Positions 59,401 to 64,000 of a DNA stretch of 64,000 bases are shown here, piece after piece. How positions within the stretch are numbered: the first letter of the stretch is position 1; every line of letters begins with the position of its first letter. Below the pieces are notes generated by a model. That model ran no database searches. It worked only from the letters and a program-made list of their open reading frames with translations, and had not been told where the DNA came from. The position numbers and the translations under genes are program-made. The stretch comes from Leucophora obtusa (taxonomy: Eukaryota; Arthropoda; Insecta; Diptera; Anthomyiidae). The stretch spans positions 364,252,376 to 364,316,375 of the forward strand of contig OX465295.1 in the NCBI GenBank assembly GCA_949987735.1, written 5' to 3'.

Positions 59401-61330
59401 TGCGGTTAAACGTATATTTGGTTTAACAACTTAACGTTGATAGGTATAAGCGAAAATACAGCTATAGTTGTCCTAAGAAATTTGTGCCAAAATTTTTACC
59501 AAAAACGTTTTTAAATTAGTGTTTTTGACACAAATTTTTTGACGAATTTGTCCGATTCTTTTTACAAAAACAGCCAGTAAATGTTTTTGTAACATTTGTC
59601 AGATTTTTATAAATAAATAAATTTCACTTACCAGCTACAACAGAATCGTGTTTAATTGTACGACGAACAATCATAATGGCATCATGCAAAGAACGTTCAG
59701 TTTCTTCCAAGAACTGTTCGGAACCACCACGCAAAATCAAAGTACAAGTTCTGGCATTGGGACAACCTGAAAGTATAAAACAGCACTCGTAAAAATTCAA
59801 ACTAAAAAAGGAAATATTCAAACCTTGGAAAATGTTAAAACGATCACCACCAATTTGACGTTCATCGAAAAAGTCACATTTACCCAAAACATTAGCATTA
59901 ATGTCATTGGCAGTGGTCATAACGGCACCACCACAGGCTTTCATAGTACGCTTGAGATCTTCATCAGGAACACGACCGGCACAGAACATGTCACGGTCAG
60001 CAAAATACTGTGTGGCTACATCACCGATGGGCAATTTCGAAAGAACAACATTGGCACCGGATTCATGGATTTTGGCCAATTTATTGTAGAGTATCTGCCA
60101 TTCGGCATCAACAACTTTCTGGTATTCTTTAACATTGTCAACGCGAATTTCTGCATTATCACGTTCAGCCTTTAATTCCAATTCAATATTTAGGAGAGCG
60201 ATCTTGCAATCCTTATAGTTTTTGGGAGCCATTTCAAAACCAGCATATGAAAAAGTTTTCTTAAAGGCAACACCCGATACCAATTGAGATTCTTCCAAAG
60301 AACCACCACTGATTTTTTTAATGCCAATCATGTTCAAGGGCAACAATTCATCCAAGGCGAGTACAGCATCTACCACCATATTAGAGAAAAATTCTTTCTG
60401 TTGGTGAATCAATTTTGAAGACATGGCAGTGGCGGCACATTTAACCAATAAATTTCTTTGCTCCTCTTTTGATTGTTTTTCAATATGTACAGCCATTTCA
60501 TTGATTTTATCCATACACAGTTGCAGTGATTTACGAATGGCCTTAATGATTATACGAGGATGAACACCTTCTTCAACAAAAGGTTTAACCTGTTTAAGAA
60601 TTTCACCGGCCAACAACACCACAGACGTGGTACCATCTCCAACCTAAAAAGAATTTACAATTATTAAAAATTTATAAAGAGCGCAAAAGATATTCCTTAC
60701 CTCAGCATCTTGTGATTTGGCGATGTCAACCAAAGTTTTGGCGGCGGGATGCACAATATCCAAAAGTTTCATTATGGTGGCACCATCATTGGATATGGTT
60801 GCTTTGCCCTGGGAGTCAACAATTAATTTGTCCATACCACGAGGACCCAAAGTGGTACGCACAGCATCCACAATTGATTGGCAGGCATTAATGTTGGAAA
60901 TCAACTGAGGTTTACCCTGAGACGTATCAGTGCCCTCTTTTAACAAAACAATTTGAGGTTGCTAAAAATTAACAAAAACATATTTTTAAGTTTTTCTCCA
61001 AAAATGAGTCACGGATGCGTGCAACACCAGCTGTCATTTTAACAAAACGAGAACTTCTTTTTGAGGTTAGGTTTTAAAAACAAAAAACTAGCAAAAATTG
61101 TAACAAATTCTTTCGTTTTTCCATTTAAACCTAACAATTTTATATATTTATCTTGTTGTATTCATATTTATAACGATTAAAATCCATATTTCTCTTCCTA
61201 TCTTTAAAATTTTATGTAGTTTTCAACAGCTGATGGGTGTTGCCAGTTTTATTCCGATTTTGCTGTTTTTTTTTGCTTATATACTTAAACGCACTTCTGT
61301 TGAATTACAATTTATAGCTTTTCTTACCAT
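16482..61330 (-). CDS. CCT7: T-complex protein 1 subunit eta (CCT7), whole gene, 6 coding exons
   Basis: Subunit eta of the eight-membered cytosolic chaperonin TRiC/CCT, which folds actin, tubulin and other proteins in an ATP-driven double ring. Coding exons on the minus strand are 61330-61328, 60961-60701, 60643-59824, 59766-59632, 25408-25220 and 16702-16482. All junctions keep the frame and give 542 residues, close to the roughly 540 usual for this subunit. Visible group II chaperonin motifs are 'LGPRGMDKL' (residues 39-47), 'SNDGATI' (58-64), 'GDGTTS' (90-95, across the exon 2/3 border) and 'VAGGGAIE' (about 405-412, across exons 4/5). The tail is Gly/Met-rich ('APMGRGMGRPM'). The first coding exon holds only the ATG. 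Introns are 364, 57, 57, 34223 and 8517 bp; the two long ones are full of mobile DNA. No frame break, so it is very likely functional. Confidence 0.95.
16850..17102 (+). mobile_element. MITE 'GGSCCTTA' copy 1 (about 250 bp)
   Basis: Ends 'TCCTTACTATCAAAATTT' and 'TTTATAGTAAGGGCC' form imperfect inverted repeats. Subterminal 'AAAGTCGACTTTA' occurs on both sides and 'TTAATTTATTTTCAACCAAT' lies centrally. Near-complement copy at 18732-18975. Confidence 0.6.
17677..18340 (-). pseudogene. hAT transposase fragment
   Basis: The open part (17677-18090) encodes 137 residues with hAT transposase features: 'FAAVDGMSIRTIS', then 'RRFTIILDEWTRISQKRYLNI' around the second catalytic region. Just upstream on the same strand, 'SGVWKYYTKKDNAAQ' and a following 'ICP' near 18270-18340 look like a BED zinc finger, but stops interrupt it. 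The C-terminal dimerisation half is absent. A dead copy inside CCT7 intron 5. Confidence 0.75.
18732..18975 (-). mobile_element. MITE 'GGSCCTTA' copy 2, nested in the hAT element
   Basis: Reverse-complement relative of 16850-17102, sharing 'AAAGTCGACTTTA', 'TGTTCATTTTGTGTATG' and 'ACCAAGTCAAGG'. A further short fragment with 'GGGCTTTAATATAAAAGA' lies at 18620-18650. Confidence 0.6.
22055..22178. mobile_element. MITE 'AGCGG' copy 3 (degenerate)
   Basis: Shares 'GACATTCGTGCAATTCGT' and 'AAAATTTTTTGATATTTTTT' with copies 1 and 2 and ends '(T)GCCGCTTTA'; the left end is decayed. Confidence 0.55.
23459..23493. repeat. Poly-T tract (about 35 bp)
   Basis: Uninterrupted run of T in CCT7 intron 5. 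It could be the poly(A) tail of a minus-strand retro-insertion, but no retroelement body was recognised beside it. Confidence 0.9.
23765..24495 (-). mobile_element. DINE/mini-me-like repeat R1, copy 1
   Basis: Right end (minus-strand start) 'AACGAGTAAAAAGGTTAAAG', then 'TCGGGCATGCCGACTATACA', 'TACCCTACACCAGTCTGG'. The interior carries about three tandem monomers of roughly 140-170 bp ('CGCAAATATTAAGATATTTT', 'CCATGTTTAGACCTAGTGCC') and a (GTCT)n tract at 23820-23840. The left terminal hairpin is lost. Confidence 0.75.
25220..25408 (-). CDS. CCT7: CCT7 coding exon 5
   Basis: Encodes residues 407-469 ('GGGAIEMELSKILRDYSR...NILNKLRQKHAQ'), the second half of the equatorial domain. The acceptor TTTGCAG and donor GTAAGT are both strong. 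The exon is isolated by 34.2 kb upstream and 8.5 kb downstream. Confidence 0.94.
25631..26258. mobile_element. TIR element 'GCNGTTTTTTCTAATCAC', copy 1 (628 bp)
   Basis: Left end 'GCCGTTTTTTCTAATCACTT' and right end 'AGGTGATTAAAAAAAACGC' are inverted repeats, flanked by TA. The interior has small palindromes built on 'GGATTTAATAAATCC'. Inserted just beyond CCT7 exon 5. Confidence 0.8.
26363..26988. mobile_element. TIR element 'GCNGTTTTTTCTAATCAC', copy 2 (626 bp)
   Basis: Same orientation and almost the same sequence as copy 1, 100 bp downstream, also flanked by TA. Most differences are single bases and one-base indels, so the pair reflects a recent tandem duplication or two insertions of a young family. 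Confidence 0.8.
26998..27158 (+). mobile_element. MITE 'GGSCCTTA' copy 3, 5' truncated
   Basis: Shares 'TTGGTTAATTTATTTTTAAC' and the end 'TTTTATATTAAGGCCC' with copies 1 and 2. The left part appears cut off at the preceding element. Confidence 0.55.
27972..28410. mobile_element. TIR element 'AAGCCCCGTTTA' (439 bp)
   Basis: Exact inverted ends 'AAGCCCCGTTTA' / 'TAAACGGGGCTT' flanked by TA on both sides. The interior is built of 'ACACAAGTG' / 'CACTTGTGTT' words in both senses. Confidence 0.8.
28932..29527 (+). mobile_element. DINE/mini-me-like repeat R1, copy 2
   Basis: Starts 'AACGAGTAAAAAATTTAAAG', has 'GCATTCCGACTATACAATAC', several 'GGTCTAAACATGGACCGATT' monomers, a run of about 13 G near 29379, and the right hairpin 'CACGTAGTGGTGTAGGGTAT'. 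No (GTCY)n tract remains. Confidence 0.75.
29693..30079. mobile_element. Foldback element 'CCCTAGTAAAAATGATT' (387 bp)
   Basis: An almost perfect palindrome along its whole length. The two arms ('CCCTAGTAAAAATGATTTTT' ... 'AAAAATCATTTTTACTAGGG') meet at an AT-rich centre, with 'GGTGGATCTGG' / 'CCAGATCCACC' blocks near the middle. TA on both sides. Confidence 0.85.
30925..30999 (-). pseudogene. tRNA-like sequence 1
   Basis: On the minus strand it has an A-box-like 'TAGCTTAGTGTGTAGAG' and a B-box-like 'GGTTCAATTCC' at tRNA-like spacing, ending 'ACCA'. The acceptor and anticodon stems do not pair well, so it is a degenerate pseudo-tRNA or a SINE-type head, not a functional tRNA. Confidence 0.4.
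31088..31161 (-). pseudogene. tRNA-like sequence 2
   Basis: Minus strand: 'GGCTTAGTGTGTAGAGC' then 'GGGTTCGAGTC', ending 'GACCA'. The two boxes are better conserved than in sequence 1, with which it shares 'CTTAGTGTGTAGAG'. Stems remain poor. Confidence 0.4.
31245..31336 (-). pseudogene. tRNA-like sequence 3, interrupted
   Basis: Minus strand: 'GGTAGAGCACTGATT' at about 31315-31332 and 'GGTTTCGACTCC' at about 31253-31266, with roughly 35 extra bases between the two halves. Most decayed of the group. Confidence 0.25.
31986..32464 (+). mobile_element. DINE/mini-me-like repeat R1, copy 3
   Basis: Begins 'AACGAGTAAAAAAGTTAAAG', keeps 'GTCGGGCATGCCGAC' and 'ACCCTACACCAGTCTGG', has a short 'ATAGACGGAC' remnant of the microsatellite and ends in the 'TACGTAGTGGTGTATGGTAT' hairpin. 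Only one to two internal monomers. Confidence 0.78.
32682..32760 (-). pseudogene. tRNA-like sequence 4
   Basis: Minus strand: 'GTAGTGTAAAGTTTAGCGTG' followed by 'GCAGGTTCGATTCCTAGC', the second a good B box. The acceptor stem is not convincing. Confidence 0.35.
33512..33926. mobile_element. Long-TIR element with a nested MITE (about 415 bp)
   Basis: Arms of about 53 bp: left 33512-33565 ('CTACCTCAAGTCCAAATTCT') and its complement at 33874-33926 ('AGAATTTGGACTTGAGGTAG'). A TGTNYGTTCCCG MITE sits immediately inside the right arm. Confidence 0.75.
33737..33873 (-). mobile_element. MITE 'TGTNYGTTCCCG' copy 3 (137 bp)
   Basis: Reverse orientation to copies 1 and 2, flanked by TA on both sides. 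About 10 bp longer through a local 'CGCGGGTACCCGCGGG' palindrome. Confidence 0.75.
34337..34626. mobile_element. Foldback element 'CCCTACGGGAAATTTT' copy 1 (290 bp)
   Basis: Near-perfect palindrome: 'CCCTACGGGAAATTTTAAC' at the left, its complement at the right; inner arms 'GACCCCTTGTGACATGTC'. The right arm lacks a roughly 20-bp block present in the left arm and in copy 2. Confidence 0.85.
34656..34898. mobile_element. TIR element rich in CAACCGAAT words, copy 1 (243 bp)
   Basis: Ends 'CACCTACAAAAAAATTTGTT' and the matching complement ending 'AGGTG', flanked by TA. The interior is repeats of 'GGTTGCAACAACC' and 'CAACCGAAT'. Confidence 0.75.
37622..37680. repeat. Perfect short hairpin inside R1 copy 5
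   Basis: 'AATATCCGACTGTCCG' at 37622-37637 is exactly complementary to 'CGGACAGTCGGATATT' at 37665-37680, and a second pair ('GGATATTG' / 'CAATATCC') sits in the loop. Confidence 0.8.
37764..38125. mobile_element. TIR element 'AGCGGCCTATAGAC' (362 bp)
   Basis: Inverted ends 'AGCGGCCTATAGACTACCAA' / 'GTCTATAGGCCGCTT', with further matching 'GCATGCTG' blocks inward, flanked by TA. An open frame on the minus strand across it is a by-product. Confidence 0.8.
38371..40239. mobile_element. TIR element 'CACTCATWAAAAA' with R1 nested inside
   Basis: Left 'CACTCATTAAAAAAAGTTAG' and right complement ending 'TTTTTTATGAGTG', TA on both sides. The interior repeats 'TTGAACTAA.TTTTCCTG' and 'TTAGCAGA' words; R1 copy 6 fills the centre. 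Confidence 0.65.
38942..39873 (+). mobile_element. DINE/mini-me-like repeat R1, copy 6 (most complete)
   Basis: Starts 'AACGAGTAAAAAAGTTAAAT', 'CGGGCATGCCGACTATATAA', four to five tandem monomers of about 120-160 bp with 'CACTAGGTCTAAACATGGAC', then 'CAAGAATGCATGGACAGACA', a (GACR)n tract, 'CATCGTTAAATCGAAATAAA' and the 'CCACGTAGTGGTGTAGGGTA' hairpin. This layout of inverted subterminal words, GTCY microsatellite and 3' hairpin is that of dipteran DINE/mini-me elements; membership is inferred. Confidence 0.8.
40868..42147 (-). mobile_element. DINE/mini-me-like repeat R1, copy 7, split by a hAT MITE
   Basis: Minus-strand copy ending 'AACATTTTTACTCGTTTTT' at 42147. The (GTCY)n region at 41013-41031 is where the hAT-like element has inserted; the sequence resumes at 41519. 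Confidence 0.8.
41040..41518. mobile_element. Non-autonomous hAT element 'CAGTGTTGCCA' (479 bp)
   Basis: Inverted ends 'CAGTGTTGCCA' / 'TGGCAACACTG' and a perfect 8-bp target duplication GTGCATAC at 41032-41039 and 41519-41526. The interior repeats 'GGGTAAAA' and 'GCACC' words. Confidence 0.88.
42405..42476 (-). pseudogene. tRNA-like sequence 5
   Basis: Minus strand: A-box-like 'ACGGTAGAGCTCAGCGG' and B-box-like 'GCAAGTTCGATACCC'. Stems are imperfect. Confidence 0.4.
42764..42802 (-). pseudogene. tRNA-like sequence 6, 3' half only
   Basis: Minus strand: 'CCCGGGTTCGATTCCCGGCG', a textbook T-arm with pairing CCGGG/CCCGG, followed by 'GGAACAA'. The 5' half is gone. Confidence 0.45.
43405..44980. 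mobile_element. Foldback element built of ACGTTCAGTGAATTAA repeats (about 1.6 kb)
   Basis: Left arm 43405-43790 and right arm about 44490-44980 are inverted copies. Each contains 5-6 tandem 'ACGTTCAGTGAATTAAAA' units of about 28 bp, an inner 'CTGCCGTTCAGTAGAAG' block and outer 'CTTTGAAGAATTAATTC' block. The loop carries a nested TIR element. Confidence 0.8.
43796..44225. mobile_element. TIR element 'AGGGTATTCACGATGG' nested in the foldback (430 bp)
   Basis: Ends 'AGGGTATTCACGATGG' / 'CCATCGTGAGTACCCT', TA on both sides. The interior is 'TTTGCAA' / 'ATTTGCAT' words in both senses. Confidence 0.8.
45324..45410. mobile_element. Very short TIR element 'ACCCTCCAGCTCTTC' (87 bp)
   Basis: Ends 'ACCCTCCAGCTCTTC' / 'GAAGAGTTAGAGGGT', TA on both sides. 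A related, more decayed stretch is at 46357-46440. The two lie in a duplicated block on either side of the 45540-46308 element. Confidence 0.65.
45540..46308. mobile_element. TIR element 'ACCCTCTAATG' copy 1 (769 bp)
   Basis: Ends 'ACCCTCTAATGCTC' / 'GGGCATTAGAGGGT', TA on both sides. Inner 'GGCGTTGAAAATCTACTATG' and 'GTAATGTACGCCAGAT' are shared with the 54123 copy. No transposase. Confidence 0.82.
46910..47166. mobile_element. TIR element rich in CAACCGAAT words, copy 2 (257 bp)
   Basis: Ends 'CACTCTCAAAACAATT' / 'AATTGTTCTGAGAGTG' with TA flanks. Same CAACCGAATT interior as 34656-34898 but different outer ends. Confidence 0.75.
47317..47866 (+). mobile_element. DINE/mini-me-like repeat R1, copy 8
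   Basis: Starts 'AACGAGTAAAAAAGTTAAAG' and ends 'CCACGTAGTGGTGTAGGGTA'. A short (TA)n has grown inside the left palindrome at 47346-47355, and the microsatellite is deleted. Confidence 0.77.
47893..48479. mobile_element. TIR element 'GGGTTCGTTCGTAAATGCAG' (587 bp)
   Basis: Left end 'GGGTTCGTTCGTAAATGCAG', right end complement of 'GGGTACGTTCGTAAATGCAG'; inner 'GTTGCAGATG' / 'GCGATAGTTGCAG' words. Produces a spurious minus-strand frame. Confidence 0.75.
49095..49620 (-). mobile_element. Old, strongly diverged relative of R1
   Basis: Same order of landmarks ('AGTTTGTGCGGATGTTTGTA', 'CGTCCGTCTGTCC', 'TTGGCCCAAGGATC', 'GGGCTTGCCCG') but low identity, implying a separate older subfamily. Confidence 0.6.
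50402..50474 (+). pseudogene. tRNA-like sequence 7
   Basis: 'TGGCTCAAGGGGTAAGGCGA' as A box and 'CTTGGTTCGAATCGTGGC' as B box on the plus strand; the middle 'CTTCTAAA' would present an Arg-type (TCT) anticodon, but the anticodon stem does not pair. Confidence 0.4.
51463..51760. mobile_element. Foldback element 'CCCTACGGGAAATTTT' copy 2 (298 bp)
   Basis: Almost exact full-length palindrome, flanked by TA. Differs from the 34337 copy mainly by the complete right arm and a few bases at the centre; the two are over 90% alike by eye. Confidence 0.87.
52430..52760. repeat. TAACGGTATTTT short repeat cluster
   Basis: Repeats of 'taacggtatttta', 'tatttcgttagggt' and 'aataacgtt', same kind as 3285-3425. 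A (GT)n run lies at 52538-52552. Confidence 0.55.
54460..55022 (+). mobile_element. Tc1-like element, internally deleted (563 bp)
   Basis: Inverted ends 'CAGTAGTGGACTAAAGTGGA' and exact complement, TA duplication at 54458-54459 and 55023-55024. Retains only the last part of the transposase gene. Confidence 0.92.
54561..54785 (+). pseudogene. Tc1 transposase C-terminal fragment
   Basis: About 74 residues starting 'KWPGQSPDLNPIENWW', the hallmark end of the Tc1 DDE catalytic domain (the E of 'PIE' is the last catalytic residue), then 'LSQCERAPTNLDDLW' and a stop. The first 260 or so residues of a normal 340-residue transposase are missing, so it cannot be active. Confidence 0.9.
57542..57664. 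mobile_element. Short TIR element 'GGGTTATTTTGTAA' (123 bp)
   Basis: Ends 'GGGTTATTTTGTAATACGC' / 'GCGGTTTACAAAATAACCC'; inner 'AACGCCTTGC' / 'GCAAGGCGTT' also complementary. Confidence 0.75.
58780..59575. repeat. Inverted and direct repeat block upstream of CCT7 exon 4 donor
   Basis: 'GACGAATTCGTTAAAACATT' with 'CATTTTTCTTTACAATTGTT' at 58800-58880 recurs at 59075-59155, and inverted forms ('AACGTTTTTAGATTAGTGTT', 'TTAACGAATTC') occur at 58930-58980 and 59500-59550. Best read as two copies of a TIR element of roughly 200-500 bp. Confidence 0.5.
59632..59766 (-). CDS. CCT7: CCT7 coding exon 4
   Basis: Encodes residues 363-406 ('CPNARTCTLILRGGSEQFLE...KHDSVVA'), the return from the apical to the intermediate domain with the conserved 'LRGG'. 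Its donor GTAAGTGA opens the 34-kb intron. Confidence 0.94.
59824..60643 (-). CDS. CCT7: CCT7 coding exon 3
   Basis: Encodes residues 89-361 plus one base of 362. It begins with the ATP-binding 'VGDGTTSVVLLAGE', runs through the intermediate domain and most of the apical substrate-binding domain, and ends 'GDRFNIFQ'. It is joined to exon 4 by a 57-bp intron whose read-through would add a short non-conserved stretch. Confidence 0.94.
60701..60961 (-). CDS. CCT7: CCT7 coding exon 2
   Basis: Encodes residues 2-88, part of the equatorial ATPase domain, with 'LGPRGMDKL' and 'SNDGATI' near the nucleotide. It ends 'KSQDAE' at a phase-0 donor (GTAAGG). Confidence 0.93.
61328..61330 (-). CDS. CCT7: CCT7 coding exon 1 (start codon only)
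   Basis: The exon 2 frame begins 'QPQIVLLKEG' straight after an acceptor (TTTTTAG), and CCT eta proteins of flies start 'MQPQ'. The nearest upstream ATG followed directly by a donor is at 61328-61330 (ATG|GTAAGA), preceded by an AT-rich leader. This makes the initiator codon the only coding part of exon 1. The transcription start is not resolved; the 5' leader probably covers some tens of bases above 61330. Confidence 0.75.
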
Positions 61331-61860
61331 TTTTGATAATTAAAAACTTTGTTCTTTCCTTATTTTATGTTTAATTAATTAAATTTGCAACAGCGGCCCT
61401 TTTCACGCGGTGTATTCGTTGAACAAAAAATGTGTGACTTATAGTGTTGCCATAAGACAAATGCGATAACTGTGCTAGAAAATGCTAGATTAAAGATGAA
61501 GTGCTAGAATATGTGCTAATTTTTTTTAATATAATGTTAGTTTTTATTGGCATCTTGAATATTAATAAAAAAACAAAGCATTTCATAGAAAACAACTTTA
61601 TAAATAATACTTGCGCATAGCCATTTATTTCTGGCTTAATCAGTACAGAAATTAGAAAAATCATAATTTAGAGATAAATTTGTAGGTGTTTTAGTTTTTA
61701 TTAAGTACTTTCACATAGAAACATTTTAAGATTATTTTTCTTTTCCCTTAAAAAAAATATCAGATTTTTTAAAAATATTAGCCACTACATGAAAAATTTA
61801 AGTTTTTGTGAACTTTTTCAATAAAAACTTTAAATTCTATAGATTTTTATATATTGATAA
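61331..61860. promoter_or_regulatory. CCT7 5' leader and presumed promoter region
   Basis: Immediately upstream (in minus-strand sense) of the initiator ATG. No clear TATA box or initiator could be fixed; the assignment rests on position only. Confidence 0.3.
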
Positions 61861-61866
61861 GTAGTG

Positions 61867-62089
61867 TCCAACCGAACAGTTCGGCCGGAAAATATATTTT
61901 GTCGGTATTTGGTATGTTAACTTTTACTTAACTTTACAGCTAAACTACGGAGTTTTCCTTAAATTTAACACTCAAAGTCGAATTAAATCGGCTCAACAAA
62001 ACTTTTAGCAGTATGAAAATTTCTCCACAATGCCTTCAAATAATAGAAAATCGACCAAATGTCACTTTTGGCCGAACTGTTCGGTCGGA
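61867..62089. mobile_element. TIR element 'CCGAACAGTTCGGCC' (about 223 bp)
   Basis: 'CCGAACAGTTCGGCC' near the left end and the identical palindromic word near the right, each inside longer inverted ends ('TCCAACCGAAC' / 'GTTCGGTCGGA'). Confidence 0.6.
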
Positions 62090-63090
62090 TGCTATTGAAA
62101 AGTCTGGAGATTCTGATGCCTTTTGTATAAATATATGATTCTGAAAATTTTTACTGAAAATAATTTTTATTGGTGCTATATTTTGATAATTTTTAACAGA
62201 CACGCAAAAGCCCTCAGAGTTTTACCAACATTTATTTTCGAAACACCTTCAGATTCGAAGAAGTTTTACACAGTGTGTTCGGTTTTTTTCTAAACTAAAC
62301 TAAAAAAATATTTTTTCTCTTAACTTGGAAATTTCTTTAAAAACTGTTGTTTTTCCAAGTTTTTTACTTTTGCTTGTTTCTTGCTTTTTTACAATATTTT
62401 TTGCTTTAAACACATCGGATTTTACTTTTTTCTGTCTTTTTTTCTGCATGTAAAGTATTGGCAAGCCTGGTTACTTCACTTTCTTGCTCTCTCATGAAAA
62501 CAACAAGAAGTGGGTAGCTGTCAAATGTGAATAGAGTTGCCGGACAGGGGTGATAATATGTTTTTGAAAATAGTACCAATCAGCTTAAAAAATAATATTT
62601 TTTCGACCTCCATATTACATTTTTTTAAAAAAAATATTATAAATGAACAAAAAAGAGTACATACAACTTTTGTAATAGAATAAAGAGCTAAAATACGTGT
62701 TTTAGCTAAACACGTGTTTAAGAACTAGGTGTGAATGCAGCCTAAGTTCGATATAAGCGCGGTATTAAAAAATCACAACAATTTTAGATTTTATCTTGAA
62801 TTCATCTATTTTTAAAATCTGTTTTTTTTAAACAACGCTTCTCTTAAGTGTTCAGTTTTTATTTTGAAATTTTAAAAATAGTACCAAATGAGTCTGAGTA
62901 GTACCACAGTACTGCTGAGGTTTTTCTACTAAAGTACCAACTTTAGCATCCCCGTTGCAGTTGAAAAAGTTTTTAAAGCAGAGTAGTATTTAGGGTACTA
63001 AAAATATGACTCTGGCGGAAATGGAAAAACTGAAGCAATCTTTCAACACACTTTCAAAAACTTCAATTGGTGTCGTCAAAACTTCTTTTA

Positions 63091-63632
63091 CACTAATAGA
63101 AAAAAGCCAGTAAAAAATTTATTCAAAATAAGTAAAAAAGTTAAATTCGAACATGCCGACTGATTTAAACAACTGTTACGAAATTACAGTACTTTTCGTT
63201 AGTTGTTTTCTTAAGTAACTGTCATAAAAGTTGTTTTGCTTTTTTCTATAGAAAACAACTGTAATTACTGTTAAAAACAACAACTAGTAGTAACTGTCAG
63301 ACTTTTTTGAGTGTGTTTATTTCAAAAGTCTAGATTTTTATTTGCATTAAAAAAATCGAAAAAAAATTTTAATTTTTTATGGTTTTTTATTCTATTAATT
63401 ATTTAGCAAAACTTTTTGCTGATTTTAGCCGATTAAGTTGTTATTTTCCATTTACTAAAACTTAACTAAAATATAATTAACAACAATTTAACAGTTTTAT
63501 TTTTGCTGTTCCTATCTTACTAATGTTTAGCAAAATTATTCTGGTAATTTCAGCAGCTTTTTCTGCAAGGTTATTTCTAACTAATTTTTAGTAGTTTTAA
63601 CTAAAAATTTTACAGGTTTTTTTCTATTAGTG
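63091..63632. mobile_element. TIR element 'CACTAATAGAAAAAAGCC' (542 bp)
   Basis: Left 'CACTAATAGAAAAAAGCCAG' and right complement ending 'TTTTTTTCTATTAGTG'; TA at the left flank. An R1 5' fragment ('AGTAAAAAAGTTAAATTCG') lies just inside at 63130-63165 and an R1 3' hairpin word ('GTGGTGTAGGGTAT') stands alone at 63961-63974. Confidence 0.65.
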
Positions 63633-64000
63633 CATCAATAAATTTTTTCACCCAAAAAGTTATACTCCTAAGTGCCTATGCATAATAATTTGAAAACCAT
63701 ATAAACCTTTATAAAGTGAATTTTGTATGAACAATTTTCTTTAAGTCATTTATAAATTTTAAAAGTGGTTATATGTGATTATGAATTGAAAATTTCAATT
63801 ATTTTTAACGGTAAAAAACACCTAAAAAATGCAGAAAAATCAACTAAGGATGCAGTAAAAACAACGAAATTTTTCACTACCAAAACTTTAAAACAATCGA
63901 CAAATTGGCAAAATTTACTGATTTTACATTTGTTTTTTCTGTATTAAAATTTTTAATTAGTGGTGTAGGGTATAAAAATTGTATTTTTTTAAATATTTAT

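Larger units (their letters stand above)
25409..59631 (-). other. Giant intron 4 of CCT7 (34.2 kb)
   Basis: Defined by the donor after exon 4 and the acceptor before exon 5. Frame and family alignment require these two exons to be adjacent in the mRNA. The sequence between them consists of interspersed repeats, foldback elements, satellites and diffuse AT-rich DNA; no conserved open frame longer than a transposase fragment was recognised. Confidence 0.85.

Noticed and set aside
59825..60175. 116-residue plus-strand frame opposite CCT7 exon 3
   Set aside because: It is the antisense shadow of a strongly conserved exon.

Overview
This window looks like nuclear DNA of a higher (schizophoran) fly, probably a calyptrate such as a blow fly or muscid. 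The base composition is extremely AT-rich, introns use GT..AG sites, and the one conserved gene reads as a fly-type chaperonin CCT subunit eta. Most of the sequence is short non-autonomous DNA transposons and interspersed repeats of the dipteran kind, including elements with a (GTCY)n microsatellite. I recognise the class but cannot name the species from sequence alone.

Left part (about 2.1-15.1 kb): a cluster of paralogous three-exon genes for MADF-BESS-type putative DNA-binding regulators. Four copies are complete: A on the minus strand at 4193-5142, then B (6068-7343), C (8706-9670) and D (11612-15118) on the plus strand. A fifth first exon lies at 2165-2269 on the minus strand. In the complete copies intron 1 is always phase 0, directly after an 'R-P' (or 'R-S') dipeptide, and intron 2 is always phase 1. 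The N-terminal half (exons 1-2 and the start of exon 3) is MADF-like, the centre is a fast-diverging charged/Asn-rich linker, and the C-terminus is a conserved BESS motif. Introns are 54-311 bp except intron 1 of D, which has grown to 2.6 kb by transposon insertion.

Right part (16.5-61.3 kb): one gene on the minus strand, CCT7 (TCP-1 eta). Six coding exons join into a 542-residue protein without any frame break. The start codon sits alone in exon 1. Introns are 364, 57 and 57 bp, then 34.2 kb and 8.5 kb. The two long introns fill most of the window and are a mosaic of nested mobile DNA: two hAT elements with 8-bp target duplications plus a third with 7 of 8 bases matching, a Tc1 remnant, about ten copies of a DINE/mini-me-like repeat, many TA-flanked MITEs, foldback palindromes, a roughly 200-230 bp satellite, and several degenerate tRNA-like sequences. 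No second convincing protein gene was found inside the introns.

Right edge (61.4-64 kb): no gene seen; two MITE-like elements and AT-rich sequence.

The two gene units appear unrelated in function: a housekeeping cytosolic folding machine and a lineage-expanded set of putative transcription or chromatin factors.
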